64,000 nucleotides of DNA from contig NZ_AUBX01000010.1 in NCBI RefSeq assembly GCF_000429465.1, positions 186,001 through 250,000 on the forward strand, read 5' to 3'. Positions 51,598-62,100 of the stretch are shown in pieces. Position 1 is the stretch's first letter. Each line of letters starts with the position of its first letter. Both the position numbers and the translations under genes were made by a program. This DNA comes from Algoriphagus vanfongensis DSM 17529 (GTDB lineage: Bacteria; Bacteroidota; Bacteroidia; Cytophagales; Cyclobacteriaceae). A model generated the notes under the pieces. The model ran no database searches and was not told where the DNA came from. It worked only from the letters and a program-made list of their open reading frames with translations.

Positions 51598-54456
51598 TTA
51601 GAAAATGATATATCTCAAGCCAGCTTGACCATTGGTCGCATACCATTCGCTGGAAGTGATTCGGTTTTTATTTTCGCCCATGTATTGTACATAGGGCTCG
51701 TTGGTGATATTTCTGACTTCAGCAAAGACTTTGATTTTTTCAGAAATGGAATACGCTCCAGAAAAGTCAAGTGTGAAGTTTTTGCCAGTGGAGATGTAAT
51801 AATCCGGACCCAAATCTTGATTGATTGTTTCGATCGCATCTCCTCGGAAGTTTCCAGCCAAGCGAAGCATCAAACCATTTTTCTCATAGAAAAGAGATGT
51901 ATTAAAGAGATTTTTGGATTGGTTAGGCAAGGAAGTTTTGTCCAAAGACACCAGGTTTCCTTCTTCATCTTTTCTCGGAACTTCCAGCTCGGAATGGATG
52001 AGGGAGAAATTCACATCTACTCCCAAGCCACTTAGAATCCCTGGAAGCGTGGTGAATCGTTTGGTGATCCCCATTTCGAAGCCTAGCAGATAGGCATTTT
52101 CCAAGTTTTTAGGTTGAGACACGAGGTAATTGGTCCCATCGATGTTTTCGGTAGAAATATCTCTGAAGATGAAATTCTCGATGTTTTTGTAAAACACACC
52201 TGCAGTGATCAACCCTACATCTTCGAGGAACCACTCTCCCATCAGGTCGAGATTGTGAGAAAATGTCGGAAGCAGATCCGTATTGCCTCTGGAAATCCGT
52301 GGAATCCCGGTCGTCACATCAATATTTTCCGACGGACTCAAGTCACTGAAGGCAGCCCTTGCAAAAGTCTTAGTATAGGCAAATCTCAAGTTTCTGTTTT
52401 CCGCAGGGCTAAACTTCAGATGAAGCATAGGAAGCAGGGCATTGTAGTTATTTTCCTTGGTGATTGGCGTCACTTCTCTCGTTTCGGCATCGTAAGTCGC
52501 CCCGTTCATCTCAATTTGGGTAAATTCATTGCGAAGACCACCGATGATTTTGAGTTTTGGAGTCACGTCGTAGGTTCCCATCACATAGCCCGCATAGACA
52601 TCTTCTGTACCATCGAAAACTGTGGTGGCATTGGAAGCAGATGAGTAATTGTTGATGTCATTTTCTTCGAAAAATTCTGGGGAGAAAATTCTAAACACTT
52701 CATCCTGAGTCAGAGGATCGATCGCCAAATCATCGAACTGCCCATTCAATTCCTTGAAAAATGTATTGGGACCCGGAAAATCACGGGTGGCAAACTCACT
52801 CATTATCTTCAAAGGAGCAGAGCCTGGGATACCCAATCTCGCATTTGGCAAAAAGACCAAAGGAGTATTCATTCCCTCATTTTTCTTGAAGCGGAACTTG
52901 CCGCCCGCTTTCAGACTCAACTTCTGATTGACATCCCAAGTAAAGTCCAACTGACCAACTTTGTCTCTATCTCTCTGATCGATCTGATAGATGATCAATT
53001 GCTGCAAGGAAAGTCTGTTGGGATCCAAAAAGTCATTTTCGTTGGTCAGTTCAGGGTCAAAATTCAAAGGAGTAATCCCCTTTCCGTCTGGCGCATCAAA
53101 GGTATTGTACACCAATCCGTCGGAAGATCTCCCTCCGAAATCACCTTCCAGATTTTGATAGAATTGAGCGATCGGCAGCCCTTTCTGATCATCTGGCATG
53201 TAAGGTGGCGTATCCAGTCTGTAAAACATGTCGTAGGAAGATATCTTCCAGTCCACTTTGATATTGGTCGCCAAGTGATGATTTCCACCTAGTTCGAACC
53301 CTTTGAGGTTGGTTCTATATTCAGACTCCCGGTTGCTATAGCGATAGCGGTTGCTGTTAAATTCGTAGTAAGTCTCAAAAACCGGTCGGATATCGTCAAA
53401 CTGATCTCTCACCAATCTGGCAAATACCTTTTGGGTAGGCGAAAACTCATAGTCAAAAGCAGCATTGACTGCTGTCGTGCGTCGTTTACCATAGTAGCGC
53501 TTGGCATTCATGGTATTCACACTGTAGCGTTCGGCAGGATCTTCTCTGGAGATATTGTAGTCTAGGACGATTTCGTCAGAAGCAAAGTTCCTGTCCCAAA
53601 TAGCACCGGCAACTACCACCCCTAGCTTATCATTGAAAAATCTATCTCCATACACCAAAGAGGCATTGTAACTGCCATTTTGGGATTTTTGACCATAGCC
53701 TCCAGCAGCACTTACATTGAGCATTCGGTCCTCAGGGGCTGATCGCGTCACAAAATTGACCGAACCACCAATCGCATCACCTTCCATATCTGGCGTAATG
53801 GCTTTGGACAGCTGCACGTATTGGATCATCTCCGCCGGAATCGCATCCAACAATGCATTTCTATTTCCAAAGACATTGGCACTTGGAAGTCTGGTTCCGT
53901 TGTATAAGGTAGAGTTCCAAGCATAAGGAGTCCCTCTCACACTCACTTGGTTGGCTTCCCCATGGTAGCGGTTGACACTGGCAGAAGGAAGACGCTGCAC
54001 TGCTTCAGCCGCATTTCTATCTGGAAGCTTTCCGATCGCATCAGCGGCAATCACATCCATGATCGCATTGGAGTTTTTCTTGATCGAAAGCGCCTTCATC
54101 TGCGAAGGAATCATCGTCCCTTGGAGGACATATTCATCCAAGTCTCCCATGGCCTCGTTCATTTCTATTTTTCCAAGATCATTGTTTCCGGGACCAAGGG
54201 TTACTTCCTTCGTCACCGTCTCATAGCCCAGGTAGCTCAGGCGAATGGTCACCGCACCGGCAGGTAGATTAGTGATCTCAAACTTGCCATACAGATCCGT
54301 GGCTGCACCTTGACTGGTCTCTACCAGCAAGACATTCACCCCTGGCAAAAAGCCCGTGGCGTCTGATACTTTTCCTGATAGGGATGCTACATTTTGGGCA
54401 CTTGTCACAGTTGCCCAGAGCATCAAAATCAATACAAGTTGTAATTGTTTTTTCAT
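51598..54456 (-). CDS. TonB-dependent receptor with carboxypeptidase-regulatory-like N-domain
   Basis: This protein is 952 residues from the ATG at 54456, which gives a clean signal peptide (MKKQLQLVLILMLWATVTSA); a start 7 codons earlier is possible. A beta-sandwich carboxypeptidase-regulatory-like domain (about 25-105) precedes the plug (DAIGKLPDRNAAEAVQRLPS) and a 22-strand barrel ending in a terminal Phe-type strand (GQAGLRYIIF). There is no SusD partner; the next gene encodes a secreted phosphatase. An AraC-type regulator gene lies upstream on the same strand. The ligand is unknown, perhaps a phosphorylated metabolite. Confidence 0.93.
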   Translation of the reverse strand: MKKQLQLVLILMLWATVTSAQNVASLSGKVSDATGFLPGVNVLLVETSQGAATDLYGKFEITNLPAGAVTIRLSYLGYETVTKEVTLGPGNNDLGKIEMNEAMGDLDEYVLQGTMIPSQMKALSIKKNSNAIMDVIAADAIGKLPDRNAAEAVQRLPSASVNRYHGEANQVSVRGTPYAWNSTLYNGTRLPSANVFGNRNALLDAIPAEMIQYVQLSKAITPDMEGDAIGGSVNFVTRSAPEDRMLNVSAAGGYGQKSQNGSYNASLVYGDRFFNDKLGVVVAGAIWDRNFASDEIVLDYNISREDPAERYSVNTMNAKRYYGKRRTTAVNAAFDYEFSPTQKVFARLVRDQFDDIRPVFETYYEFNSNRYRYSNRESEYRTNLKGFELGGNHHLATNIKVDWKISSYDMFYRLDTPPYMPDDQKGLPIAQFYQNLEGDFGGRSSDGLVYNTFDAPDGKGITPLNFDPELTNENDFLDPNRLSLQQLIIYQIDQRDRDKVGQLDFTWDVNQKLSLKAGGKFRFKKNEGMNTPLVFLPNARLGIPGSAPLKIMSEFATRDFPGPNTFFKELNGQFDDLAIDPLTQDEVFRIFSPEFFEENDINNYSSASNATTVFDGTEDVYAGYVMGTYDVTPKLKIIGGLRNEFTQIEMNGATYDAETREVTPITKENNYNALLPMLHLKFSPAENRNLRFAYTKTFARAAFSDLSPSENIDVTTGIPRISRGNTDLLPTFSHNLDLMGEWFLEDVGLITAGVFYKNIENFIFRDISTENIDGTNYLVSQPKNLENAYLLGFEMGITKRFTTLPGILSGLGVDVNFSLIHSELEVPRKDEEGNLVSLDKTSLPNQSKNLFNTSLFYEKNGLMLRLAGNFRGDAIETINQDLGPDYYISTGKNFTLDFSGAYSISEKIKVFAEVRNITNEPYVQYMGENKNRITSSEWYATNGQAGLRYIIF

Positions 54457-54819
54457 AGCAGTTAAAATTTTCGACAAACCTAGTCTAGAGTACCGCTATG
54501 AGTCGTCCGTCTAAATTTTCAAAGACTCCTAGCCTACGGAATAGATTATAATTCATTGTTTTTCAGATAATTAACTTTTATTATCAAAAGATTATGAAAC
54601 CATGAGCAGGCGTTAACATGTCAAAAAATCAGAATATCCACCCCCAAATTCTGATTCAATTACCTGCAGAAAACAGATAGAAAGCTGCCAATTGATTGAC
54701 TTAAGAATTGCTTCGGGTTTTTGAACTAGCCTAAACAAACTGCTTCCTACATTGAGGGAGAAAAAAGTTGACTAGCTCAGCGGAATTTTAAGTTGCTAGA
54801 AGAAAAGTCCCTGAGTGAA
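54457..54819. other. Promoter-containing spacer upstream of the TonB-dependent receptor
   Basis: This 363-bp spacer separates the receptor start from the AraC-type gene stop. On the minus strand TAGGTTTG (54475-54482) matches the Bacteroidetes -7 box TAnnTTTG, but no good -33 TTTG lies at the right distance and it is close to the start codon. Otherwise I see only AT-rich sequence. Confidence 0.35.
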
Positions 54820-55908
54820 TCAACCGGAGACTTCGAGAGACTTTTTGTAGTCACTGGGACTAAAACCCGTCAAATCCTTGAAATATTTGTAAAAAGTAGA
54901 TTTGGATTTGAAGCCGCTTTCGTAGCCGATGACTGTGAAATTGTCCTCATCTCTTGTTTGGAGGAGTTTCTTAGACTCTTCTATCCGGGCGGTGTTGAGA
55001 TACTGATAGAAGTTTTGTCCCAAACCCAAATTGAGTGCTTGTGTGATTTTTAGTTTGGGGAGGCCCAGATCCTGCGCTAAATCATCCAGTGCATAATCCG
55101 AATTGAGATAGGGCTTTTTCTCCAAAAAATAATGATTCAACTTCTCCAGCACCAATTCCTGCTCCTCTTCTTCCAGGCGGGAATTGCGATATTTTTCTTT
55201 GGATTGAATATCCAATACGGGCTTGATTTCAGGATCCTGCTTCTGATCAAGGAGCAAAATTCTCATCCGCACATTGATCACTGCGAAAAACAAGATCAAC
55301 AAAATACCTACAAAAGTATAGCGGGATCCCAAGTTGATGGACCACTGAAAATACTCGATAAAGAAGCCTAGGAAGATCAGCGCTGAAATCATCAGAAATG
55401 CCCCACCTATTAGTTTGGAGATCCGGATTTTCAATTTCAATAAGGTATCCAGCTGAAGCTTTCGAAAGATCAAAAAAGGATAAATCCCATATCCAAAAGA
55501 AGAAAAGAGCAGCGAATACAAGATGAAATAGTGATACAATTGCATAAATCCCTCCATATTCATATCCAACAGCACGGAAGCTGTCAACAGGACATTGACA
55601 CCAAACCCCATCAAAAAAGGAGTGGTATGCAGTAGAAAAGCTTTGGTAGAAAGTGTCTTGCCCAGCACCGACTGAATGTACAAAAACAGCATCGGCCCAT
55701 AGAGTAGCGAAAAAGCACCGTGTAACTTGTCAAACAATTCCCTGTCCTGAAAAATCATCAAGATGGCTCCTTTGTAAAAAAGGTGAATAAAAATCACCCC
55801 AAAAAGTAAACTCAGAAACAGGTCTTCTCCTTTGTACCGCTTATTGAAATAAATCAACAAAGCAGTAGTCAAAGCCTGTAGCGTGATGATGGCGTAAACT
55901 AGCTCCAT
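54820..55908 (-). CDS. Membrane-anchored AraC-family regulator
   Basis: This 362-residue protein has an N-terminal half with about seven hydrophobic segments (residues 1-215), then a linker rich in charged residues and an AraC helix-turn-helix domain (about 255-360). Recognisable parts are LAQDLGLPKLKITQALN for the first helix-turn-helix and IGYESGFKSKSTFYKYFKDL with GFSPSDYKKS for the second. Such membrane AraC proteins in Bacteroidota are thought to bind an extracellular or membrane ligand. It lies upstream of the TonB receptor-phosphatase unit on the same strand, which is its likely target. Confidence 0.9.
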   Translation of the reverse strand: MELVYAIITLQALTTALLIYFNKRYKGEDLFLSLLFGVIFIHLFYKGAILMIFQDRELFDKLHGAFSLLYGPMLFLYIQSVLGKTLSTKAFLLHTTPFLMGFGVNVLLTASVLLDMNMEGFMQLYHYFILYSLLFSSFGYGIYPFLIFRKLQLDTLLKLKIRISKLIGGAFLMISALIFLGFFIEYFQWSINLGSRYTFVGILLILFFAVINVRMRILLLDQKQDPEIKPVLDIQSKEKYRNSRLEEEEQELVLEKLNHYFLEKKPYLNSDYALDDLAQDLGLPKLKITQALNLGLGQNFYQYLNTARIEESKKLLQTRDEDNFTVIGYESGFKSKSTFYKYFKDLTGFSPSDYKKSLEVSG

Positions 55909-56069
55909 GCAGCTAAAATCTGTGTTTTTGGTTTTGCTTTTGAACTAAAAGGCTCCGTAATAAGAGCCAATATTTCCCGAGAATACAATAATAAGCCCCA
56001 AAGATTACTTCAATGTTAATCTAGGATTGTCTTAAAGCGTAGCCAAATCAGACTTGAGGGTATTAAAAC

Positions 56070-56102
56070 AAAAAAGCCCGGCATCTCTCGATACCAGGCT
56101 AA
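56070..56102 (-). terminator. Terminator behind the YdcF-like gene
   Basis: On the minus strand AGCCTGG and CCGGGCT pair (one G-T) across a 12-nt loop and are followed by TTTTTTG. It lies 20 bp past the stop of the gene at 56121. Confidence 0.7.
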
Positions 56103-56120
56103 ACCAACTCCAAATCTTAA

Positions 56121-57374
56121 TTAAGGATCCAAAGGCTCGTCCCAATCAATCTGAAGGGACATCTCTTTCGGAAAAAACTCTAAAATTGTCTCTGAAATCC
56201 TCTTTCCATTGGTATAGGTATGATATCCCAGCTCCCGCATGCACCGATCGAGCATCCCTTCGATGAATTTACTTTGCGAAGGTCCTGTCACCGTGACCGA
56301 GGGTCTATCCATCGGAAATCCATAGCGAAACATCAGTCTGGCTACATTTCGCATATTCGTAGTAGTATGTCTCGCATGCGGATCAATAAGAATAGCCGAC
56401 TCGGGCACTCCCATCTTTATCAGATAGCGTTTCATTTCTATGGCTTCATTATGCTGCACTTTGTAGGGATGTACATATCCTCCCGACACGGCTATGAAGG
56501 GTGCCAACCCTTTTTCGAATTGATGAAAAGCCAATTTGGCTCGGATCACTCCACCAGCACTTAGACTGTCCAAATAATTGTCTGTGCCCGCTCCTGGAAT
56601 GAGAATCAAAGGATAAGGATACTTTTGCCAATCTGTCTTTTGGACCTGAAGGTAGGCGGCACGATTTTCCAAATCGACCATTGGTTCAAAATCCTCTGCT
56701 CTACTCATTCTTGCTATTTCCAGCAAATCCAATCCATGGTTCATAGTAGGCTCAAAGAATAGATTGGAATCTTCGAATTTATCAGCATTCAAAATGCTCA
56801 AAGCTCGATTATTATCTGCGAAATAGTAGGAACCTTTAGCTACACCCAAGGAATCGATATTGGGATAGTTGGGCTTTTCTCCCATACCATAGACCGCAAT
56901 CATATGATTGATCGTGGCGGCATCCAATTCAAATGCATTTGCCAAATACTTAGCTGGATCGGTATCAGCTTGCATTTGATACATTCCAGAAGGAATCAAG
57001 TGCTTCTCTACCAAATCGATTAATTGACTTTCCTTTTTAGCCAAAATAATCAACTGCTCGGAAGCTTTGTCAATCTCTTCCTGGGTAAACATCGCCCGCT
57101 TGGCATAGCAACCTCCCTGTTTGCTACAATCTTCCAGAGAGGCTTTGATAGCTTTTACTTTATCCGAGGCCAAACCCATCAAAACTGGATCAGATTCCAG
57201 GAGTGTACGAACCTCAGGAATTGATTCCATCAGGCTCATTAGATAGACATTTTTGGACTGAGTATAGGAAGTTCCTTTGATAGGTTTATAATCTCTTTGG
57301 GGGGATTGTTGTGCGATAGTACACAGAGTACAGCACATCAATACACCCAAGACAAATAGTCTTTTGAAAAACAT
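56121..57374 (-). CDS. Exported YdcF/SanA-like (DUF218) protein
   Basis: This protein is 417 residues from the ATG at 57374. It has a signal peptide (MFFKRLFVLGVLMCCTLC). A helical region of about 190 residues without recognised family precedes a C-terminal DUF218 domain starting YPLILIPGAG. The conserved G-x-RAKLA, FIAVSGGY, EAIEMKRYLIKMGVP and DPHARHTTTN blocks follow. A start 25 codons upstream would overlap the strong terminator of the SusD gene at 57421-57446, so I reject it. DUF218 proteins act in envelope polymer biology (ElyC, SanA) with unclear chemistry. It sits downstream of a SusCD pair but behind a terminator. Confidence 0.85.
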   Translation of the reverse strand: MFFKRLFVLGVLMCCTLCTIAQQSPQRDYKPIKGTSYTQSKNVYLMSLMESIPEVRTLLESDPVLMGLASDKVKAIKASLEDCSKQGGCYAKRAMFTQEEIDKASEQLIILAKKESQLIDLVEKHLIPSGMYQMQADTDPAKYLANAFELDAATINHMIAVYGMGEKPNYPNIDSLGVAKGSYYFADNNRALSILNADKFEDSNLFFEPTMNHGLDLLEIARMSRAEDFEPMVDLENRAAYLQVQKTDWQKYPYPLILIPGAGTDNYLDSLSAGGVIRAKLAFHQFEKGLAPFIAVSGGYVHPYKVQHNEAIEMKRYLIKMGVPESAILIDPHARHTTTNMRNVARLMFRYGFPMDRPSVTVTGPSQSKFIEGMLDRCMRELGYHTYTNGKRISETILEFFPKEMSLQIDWDEPLDP

Positions 57375-57418
57375 AAAATGAAGAATTAATAGGTGAACTC
57401 TGCCAGAAATAAAGGCAG

Positions 57419-57446
57419 AAAAAAGAGGGAGCGTAGTCCCTCTTTT
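57419..57446 (-). terminator. Strong terminator of the SusCD operon
   Basis: AAAAGAGGGA (57421-57430) and TCCCTCTTTT (57437-57446) form a perfect 10-bp stem with a 6-nt loop, 7 bp past the SusD stop, followed by more T on the minus strand. Confidence 0.8.
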
Positions 57447-57453
57447 CAAGTGT

Positions 57454-59121
57454 TTAATAGTTTGGATTTTGCTCGACTAGCTCTGGGTCCATGCTATCCA
57501 AGTAAGTCTGTGGAATTGGAAAATACTCGTGCTTCCCTTCCACAAATTTACCGTTGACCAAGTGAGAGCGGATTTGCTTTTCTTCTTCGAAATAAGAATT
57601 CATAGTCTCTGCTGCTACTCCCCATCTCACCAAATCAAAGAATCGATGCCCTTCCATAGCCAATTCCAATCTTCTTTCCAAACGTACCAGCATGCGTGCT
57701 TCATCTTGGTCTGACCAAGTTTGCTCGTAGGTAGCCAACTTGTATTGGTCTGCAGGCGTGTCGCTTTCGAGCATGGTCACCACTTTACTTTGTGCTGCTC
57801 TGCCCCTTACTAAATTGACTGTAGCTCTGGCTCCTTCTAAATCTCCTAGCTCTACTTGTGCTTCAGCTTTCCATAAAAGCAGATCTGCATAACGAATGAT
57901 GTAATAGTTCAATGCACTAACATAAGGCCAGGCTTTTCCCTGAAGATCAGAAAGCGCCGAAACGATTCTCTTTTTCGGGCCATTCGGTCCATAAGTAGCT
58001 TGGTCTCGAGCCCAATTGGCCTCGTAGAGAACAGGAAGATCCAAATAAGGAATTCCTGGTCGACCAATCGTATGATCCAATCTCGGGTCAATGAAATCAC
58101 CATCCGAAAGAACATCACCTGAAACAGGCAATCCGCTGGAATTGGTCACAAAACTATTGATCAGGTTTTGGCTAGGTCTGTGGAAACCATACTGCGAATA
58201 GTACGGACCTCCCGGAGCAGTCAATCGATCACCGATATTTCCATTGTAGTTGCTCGGCTCACCATCATTGATCGTATGCTGAACGGCAAAAATGATCTCC
58301 TCGCTATTGTCATTTTCAGGAAGGAATACTTCATTGAAATTTTGAAGCAACGCAAATTTGCCAGAATTAATCACCTCATTTGCGGCTGTCAGAGCCTCCT
58401 GATAGTTGTGCTGGTACATGTGGGTTTTGGCAAGATATGCTTTCGCAGCCATTTTCACAGGTCTACCCACTTCAGACTGATCGGCAGGAAGCAAATCATA
58501 AGCGGCATTGAAATCTGCTTCGATTTTAGCCCACAACTCTTCGTCCGAAAGTGCTACATTTCCTACATAATAATCCTCTACAGCTGTAGCAGTCTCATCA
58601 ATGAAAGGAACATTGTAATAGATTTTCTTCAATTCAAAATAGAAATGTCCTCTCAAAAAGCGAAGCTCTCCTTCCCTGCTTGCTTTGAGCACAGGATCAA
58701 ACTCTTCACTTTCCAGCAAAAGACTCAATGCGTAATTAGTACGTTTTACACCTTCATAAAGAGCCAACCATTTTCTAGTCACATCTGTGATAGTCGCATT
58801 GGTATTGAAAATCTCCATCTGATGCAACTGCGCCTGATCACCTGTACCTCCACCTCCTTTGTATGCATCATCAGACATAACATCTCCAAAACTCCAATTG
58901 GAAGCTGGTGAGTTAAATGCACTGGAAGCTCCATCAAACTGCCCATTTAAGATACTGTATGAAGCAATGATAGCCCGTTCGATATTTTCAGTTTTGGTCA
59001 TTTCTGAAGGAGCTACTTCTCCATATGGCACTTCTTCTAGATAGCTTTCGCAAGAGGCTATTCCCAGCGCAGTACCCATGAGCAGTACCTGCATCGATTT
59101 TTTCAAATATGTATTTTTCAT
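57454..59121 (-). CDS. RagB/SusD-family nutrient-binding lipoprotein
   Basis: This 555-residue lipoprotein has a signal ending IASC (Cys24). The N-terminal TPR-like helical region (KRTNYALSLLLES, FLRGHFYFELKKIYYNVPF) and the C-terminal RagB block (EARMLVRLERRLELAMEGHRF, spread over residues 475-500, then FFDLVRWG) are typical. It caps the SusC barrel and binds the substrate at the cell surface. It lies 12 bp after the SusC gene. No glycoside hydrolase, lyase, sulfatase or protease gene accompanies the pair, so the ligand (glycan, peptide or other) cannot be named. Confidence 0.96.
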   Translation of the reverse strand: MKNTYLKKSMQVLLMGTALGIASCESYLEEVPYGEVAPSEMTKTENIERAIIASYSILNGQFDGASSAFNSPASNWSFGDVMSDDAYKGGGGTGDQAQLHQMEIFNTNATITDVTRKWLALYEGVKRTNYALSLLLESEEFDPVLKASREGELRFLRGHFYFELKKIYYNVPFIDETATAVEDYYVGNVALSDEELWAKIEADFNAAYDLLPADQSEVGRPVKMAAKAYLAKTHMYQHNYQEALTAANEVINSGKFALLQNFNEVFLPENDNSEEIIFAVQHTINDGEPSNYNGNIGDRLTAPGGPYYSQYGFHRPSQNLINSFVTNSSGLPVSGDVLSDGDFIDPRLDHTIGRPGIPYLDLPVLYEANWARDQATYGPNGPKKRIVSALSDLQGKAWPYVSALNYYIIRYADLLLWKAEAQVELGDLEGARATVNLVRGRAAQSKVVTMLESDTPADQYKLATYEQTWSDQDEARMLVRLERRLELAMEGHRFFDLVRWGVAAETMNSYFEEEKQIRSHLVNGKFVEGKHEYFPIPQTYLDSMDPELVEQNPNY

Positions 59122-59133
59122 GATTGTTGTTCT

Positions 59134-62100
59134 TTAGAATTTGACATTAAACCCAAGCGTAAATGTGCGAGACGGAGGATAAATCCCTCTATCCACCCCG
59201 ATATCGAGATTTCTATTGCTTGATGAATAATTCTGAAGTCCTATCTCAGGAGTCATCCCTGAATAAGAAGTGATGGTGAAGACATTGGATGCCTGACCGT
59301 ACAGTCGCATTTCCATATCCCCTCCCTTGAAATTCGGAAGCGTGTAACCTACCTGTAAGTTGTTGAGCTTGAAATAGCTACCATCTTCCAGATAATAAGA
59401 AGAAGGACGGATATTTTGGTTTTTGTCATCCATAGACAATCTTGGAATATCCGTGTTGGTGTTTTCTGGAGTCCAGGCATTTAGAGTTTCCACAGATTTG
59501 TTGTATGCGGACTGATTAAAGAAATCATTGTTGTACTTGGTCAGATTGTAGATATCATGTCCAAATGCACCGTTGAAAAACAAGCCCAAATCGAATCCTT
59601 TGTAGTAAAAATTGGTAGTGAAACCGATGATCGCTTTTGGATGTGGAGAGCCTATGGCTGTTCTGTCATTTGCATCCAAGACACCGTCGCCATTGACATC
59701 ACGAAATTTCAAATCTCCTGGCTGAGCATCCGGCTGAATCGCATGGGCATCTACTTCACCCTGAGTCTGGAAAAGCCCTAAGGACTCATATCCAAAGAAT
59801 GTCCCAATTGGCTGTCCTACCATAGTTCGGGAGATTTCCTGACCAAAATTGACACTGTGTAGGGAAGAACTAGGAATACCCAGATATTCTATCCCATCGT
59901 TTAGCTCTACAAGCTCATTTTTGTAGAAAGAGTAATTCAAACCAACAGTGTAAAACAAATCCCCAGCACTGCCATTGTATTTGGTACCCAGTTCAAAACC
60001 TCTGTTTCTCATCTTGCCTCCATTGATCCACGTTCCGTCATTAGTGCCTCCATAGGTCGGCGGAATAGGCGCATAGATCAGCAAATCATCAGTGACTTTG
60101 CTGTAATAATCAGCTGTTACTTGTAGCTTCTCCCCAAACATGCTCAAATCCACTCCAATACCACTTTGCGTGGTCACTTCCCAATTCAATTCTCCATTGG
60201 CAACGCGTGTTTCCACCAATCCAATCGCTACACTTTCCTGCGATCCATCGATTCCATAGTTGGAATAGGTAATATTATTCTGAAAACTGGCTAGGGTGGA
60301 ATAGGAAGGCACCTGCTGGTTTCCTGCCTGGCCCCAGCTAGCACGGATTTTTAGCTCGTCTACATTTGGACCCAGATCCAAGAAATCTTCATTACTCAAT
60401 CTCCATCCAGCACTGAAAGCCGGGAAAATATCCCATTTATTGTTGGCCAGTCTTGATGTGCCATCATTCCTCACGGTAGCAGAGAAAAGGTATTTATCCT
60501 TAAGGCTGTAATTTACTTTTCCGAAGAAAGAAAGGAGGTTCCACTTGCTGGCAGAGCCGGAGTTTTGCTGATTGGCCGTGCCATAGTTGAGGTAATGAAA
60601 GTTGCCATCCTCGTACAAAAATTCTTGTCTAGATGCGCTCGCGGACTCAGCATAGTTTTCAATAGACTCTTGTCCCAGCAAGACATCCAACACACCATCA
60701 CCGATAGTCTTATTATAAGACAAAGTATTAGTCCAAGCCATCTGATAATAGAATGACCTGCTATCGGAGAGGCTATTGATTACATTTTGGGAAAGCAACT
60801 CATCGTAAAGCGGTGAAAATGCTCTTCTGTTATAAGACTCATAGTCCAATCCCAAGTTGGTTCTGAATTTCAAACCTTCGGCAAGCTGTGCATCAGCAAA
60901 GACATTTCCCATCAATTTGATTCTATTTTTGGTATTGTCTTTTGCACGGTAGAGATTTCCAAGTGGATTGGAACCATCATTTAGAGGATTGCCTCCAAAA
61001 TCTCCATTGATATCGTAAACCGGTACTATGGATGGGAATCTATACGAACTGTACACAATACTTCCCAAGGCACTATTCGTACCCACATCATTGGTTTTTG
61101 TAAATGAAGCATTGAAATTATGTCCTACTTGAAGGAATTCCTTGACCTTATAGTCTGCATTGAATCGGACCGAGTATCTATCAAATCCAGTGTATTTGAT
61201 CACACCTTCTTGATTGAAATATCCCAATGTAAAAACTTGGCTACCTTTGTCACTGCCCTTGCTCAGGGTCACATTGTATGACTGCACAGGAGCAGTCTGG
61301 AAGATTTCCCTCACCCAATCTGTATCTGCAGAAGGAATAGTCTGCTCAGCATCCAACCACTCTGGAATGACTGCACCAGATGGGTCCGTACCATAGACAT
61401 CACTGGTAGGAGTTTTTCCATCATTTTCAAAAGCCTGCCAAAGCATATCACCATATTGCTGTGCATTGAGCATTTTAGGCAAATTGTAGGTTTGCTGAAA
61501 TCCAGCATAAGCATCAAGAGTCACCGAAGTTTCCTCTGTTCTTCCTTTTTTGGTAGTGATGATCACTACACCATTTGCAGCTCTGGACCCGTAGATAGAA
61601 GAGGCTGCTGCATCTTTGAGGACTTGGATCGATTCGATATCCTGTGGATTGATGGTATTGAGACCATTGGTAGTGGGAGTTCCATCAATGATAAACAATG
61701 GATCATTGTTGTTTACCGTACCGAAACCACGGATTCTCACAGTCACATTCCCGCCAGGTCCATTGTCAGATAGCACTTGGACACCTGGAGCTCTACCTGT
61801 CAGCATGCTTTCCACACTCGCTGTCGGCAAGCTTTTCAATTCCTCTGCATTGACCACCGCCACAGAGCCGGTGAGGTCTTTTTTCTTTTGGCTATCATAT
61901 CCCAATACGACCACCTCATCCAACACACCCTCTTCTTCTTGCAGGTAGATAGTAAGTTCACTTTGATTTCCTATCGTCACTGTTTTGCTCTGGTAGCCGA
62001 GATAAGATACTTCCAATTCATCAGAGCCTTTTGGCACGATCAACGAAAAGCTACCATCTACATCTGTCACCGTCCCTTTGGTGGTTCCTTTGATTATGAT

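Noticed and set aside
57375..57449. Longer N-terminus for the YdcF-like protein
   Set aside because: It would overlap the strong SusD terminator and mask the signal peptide.
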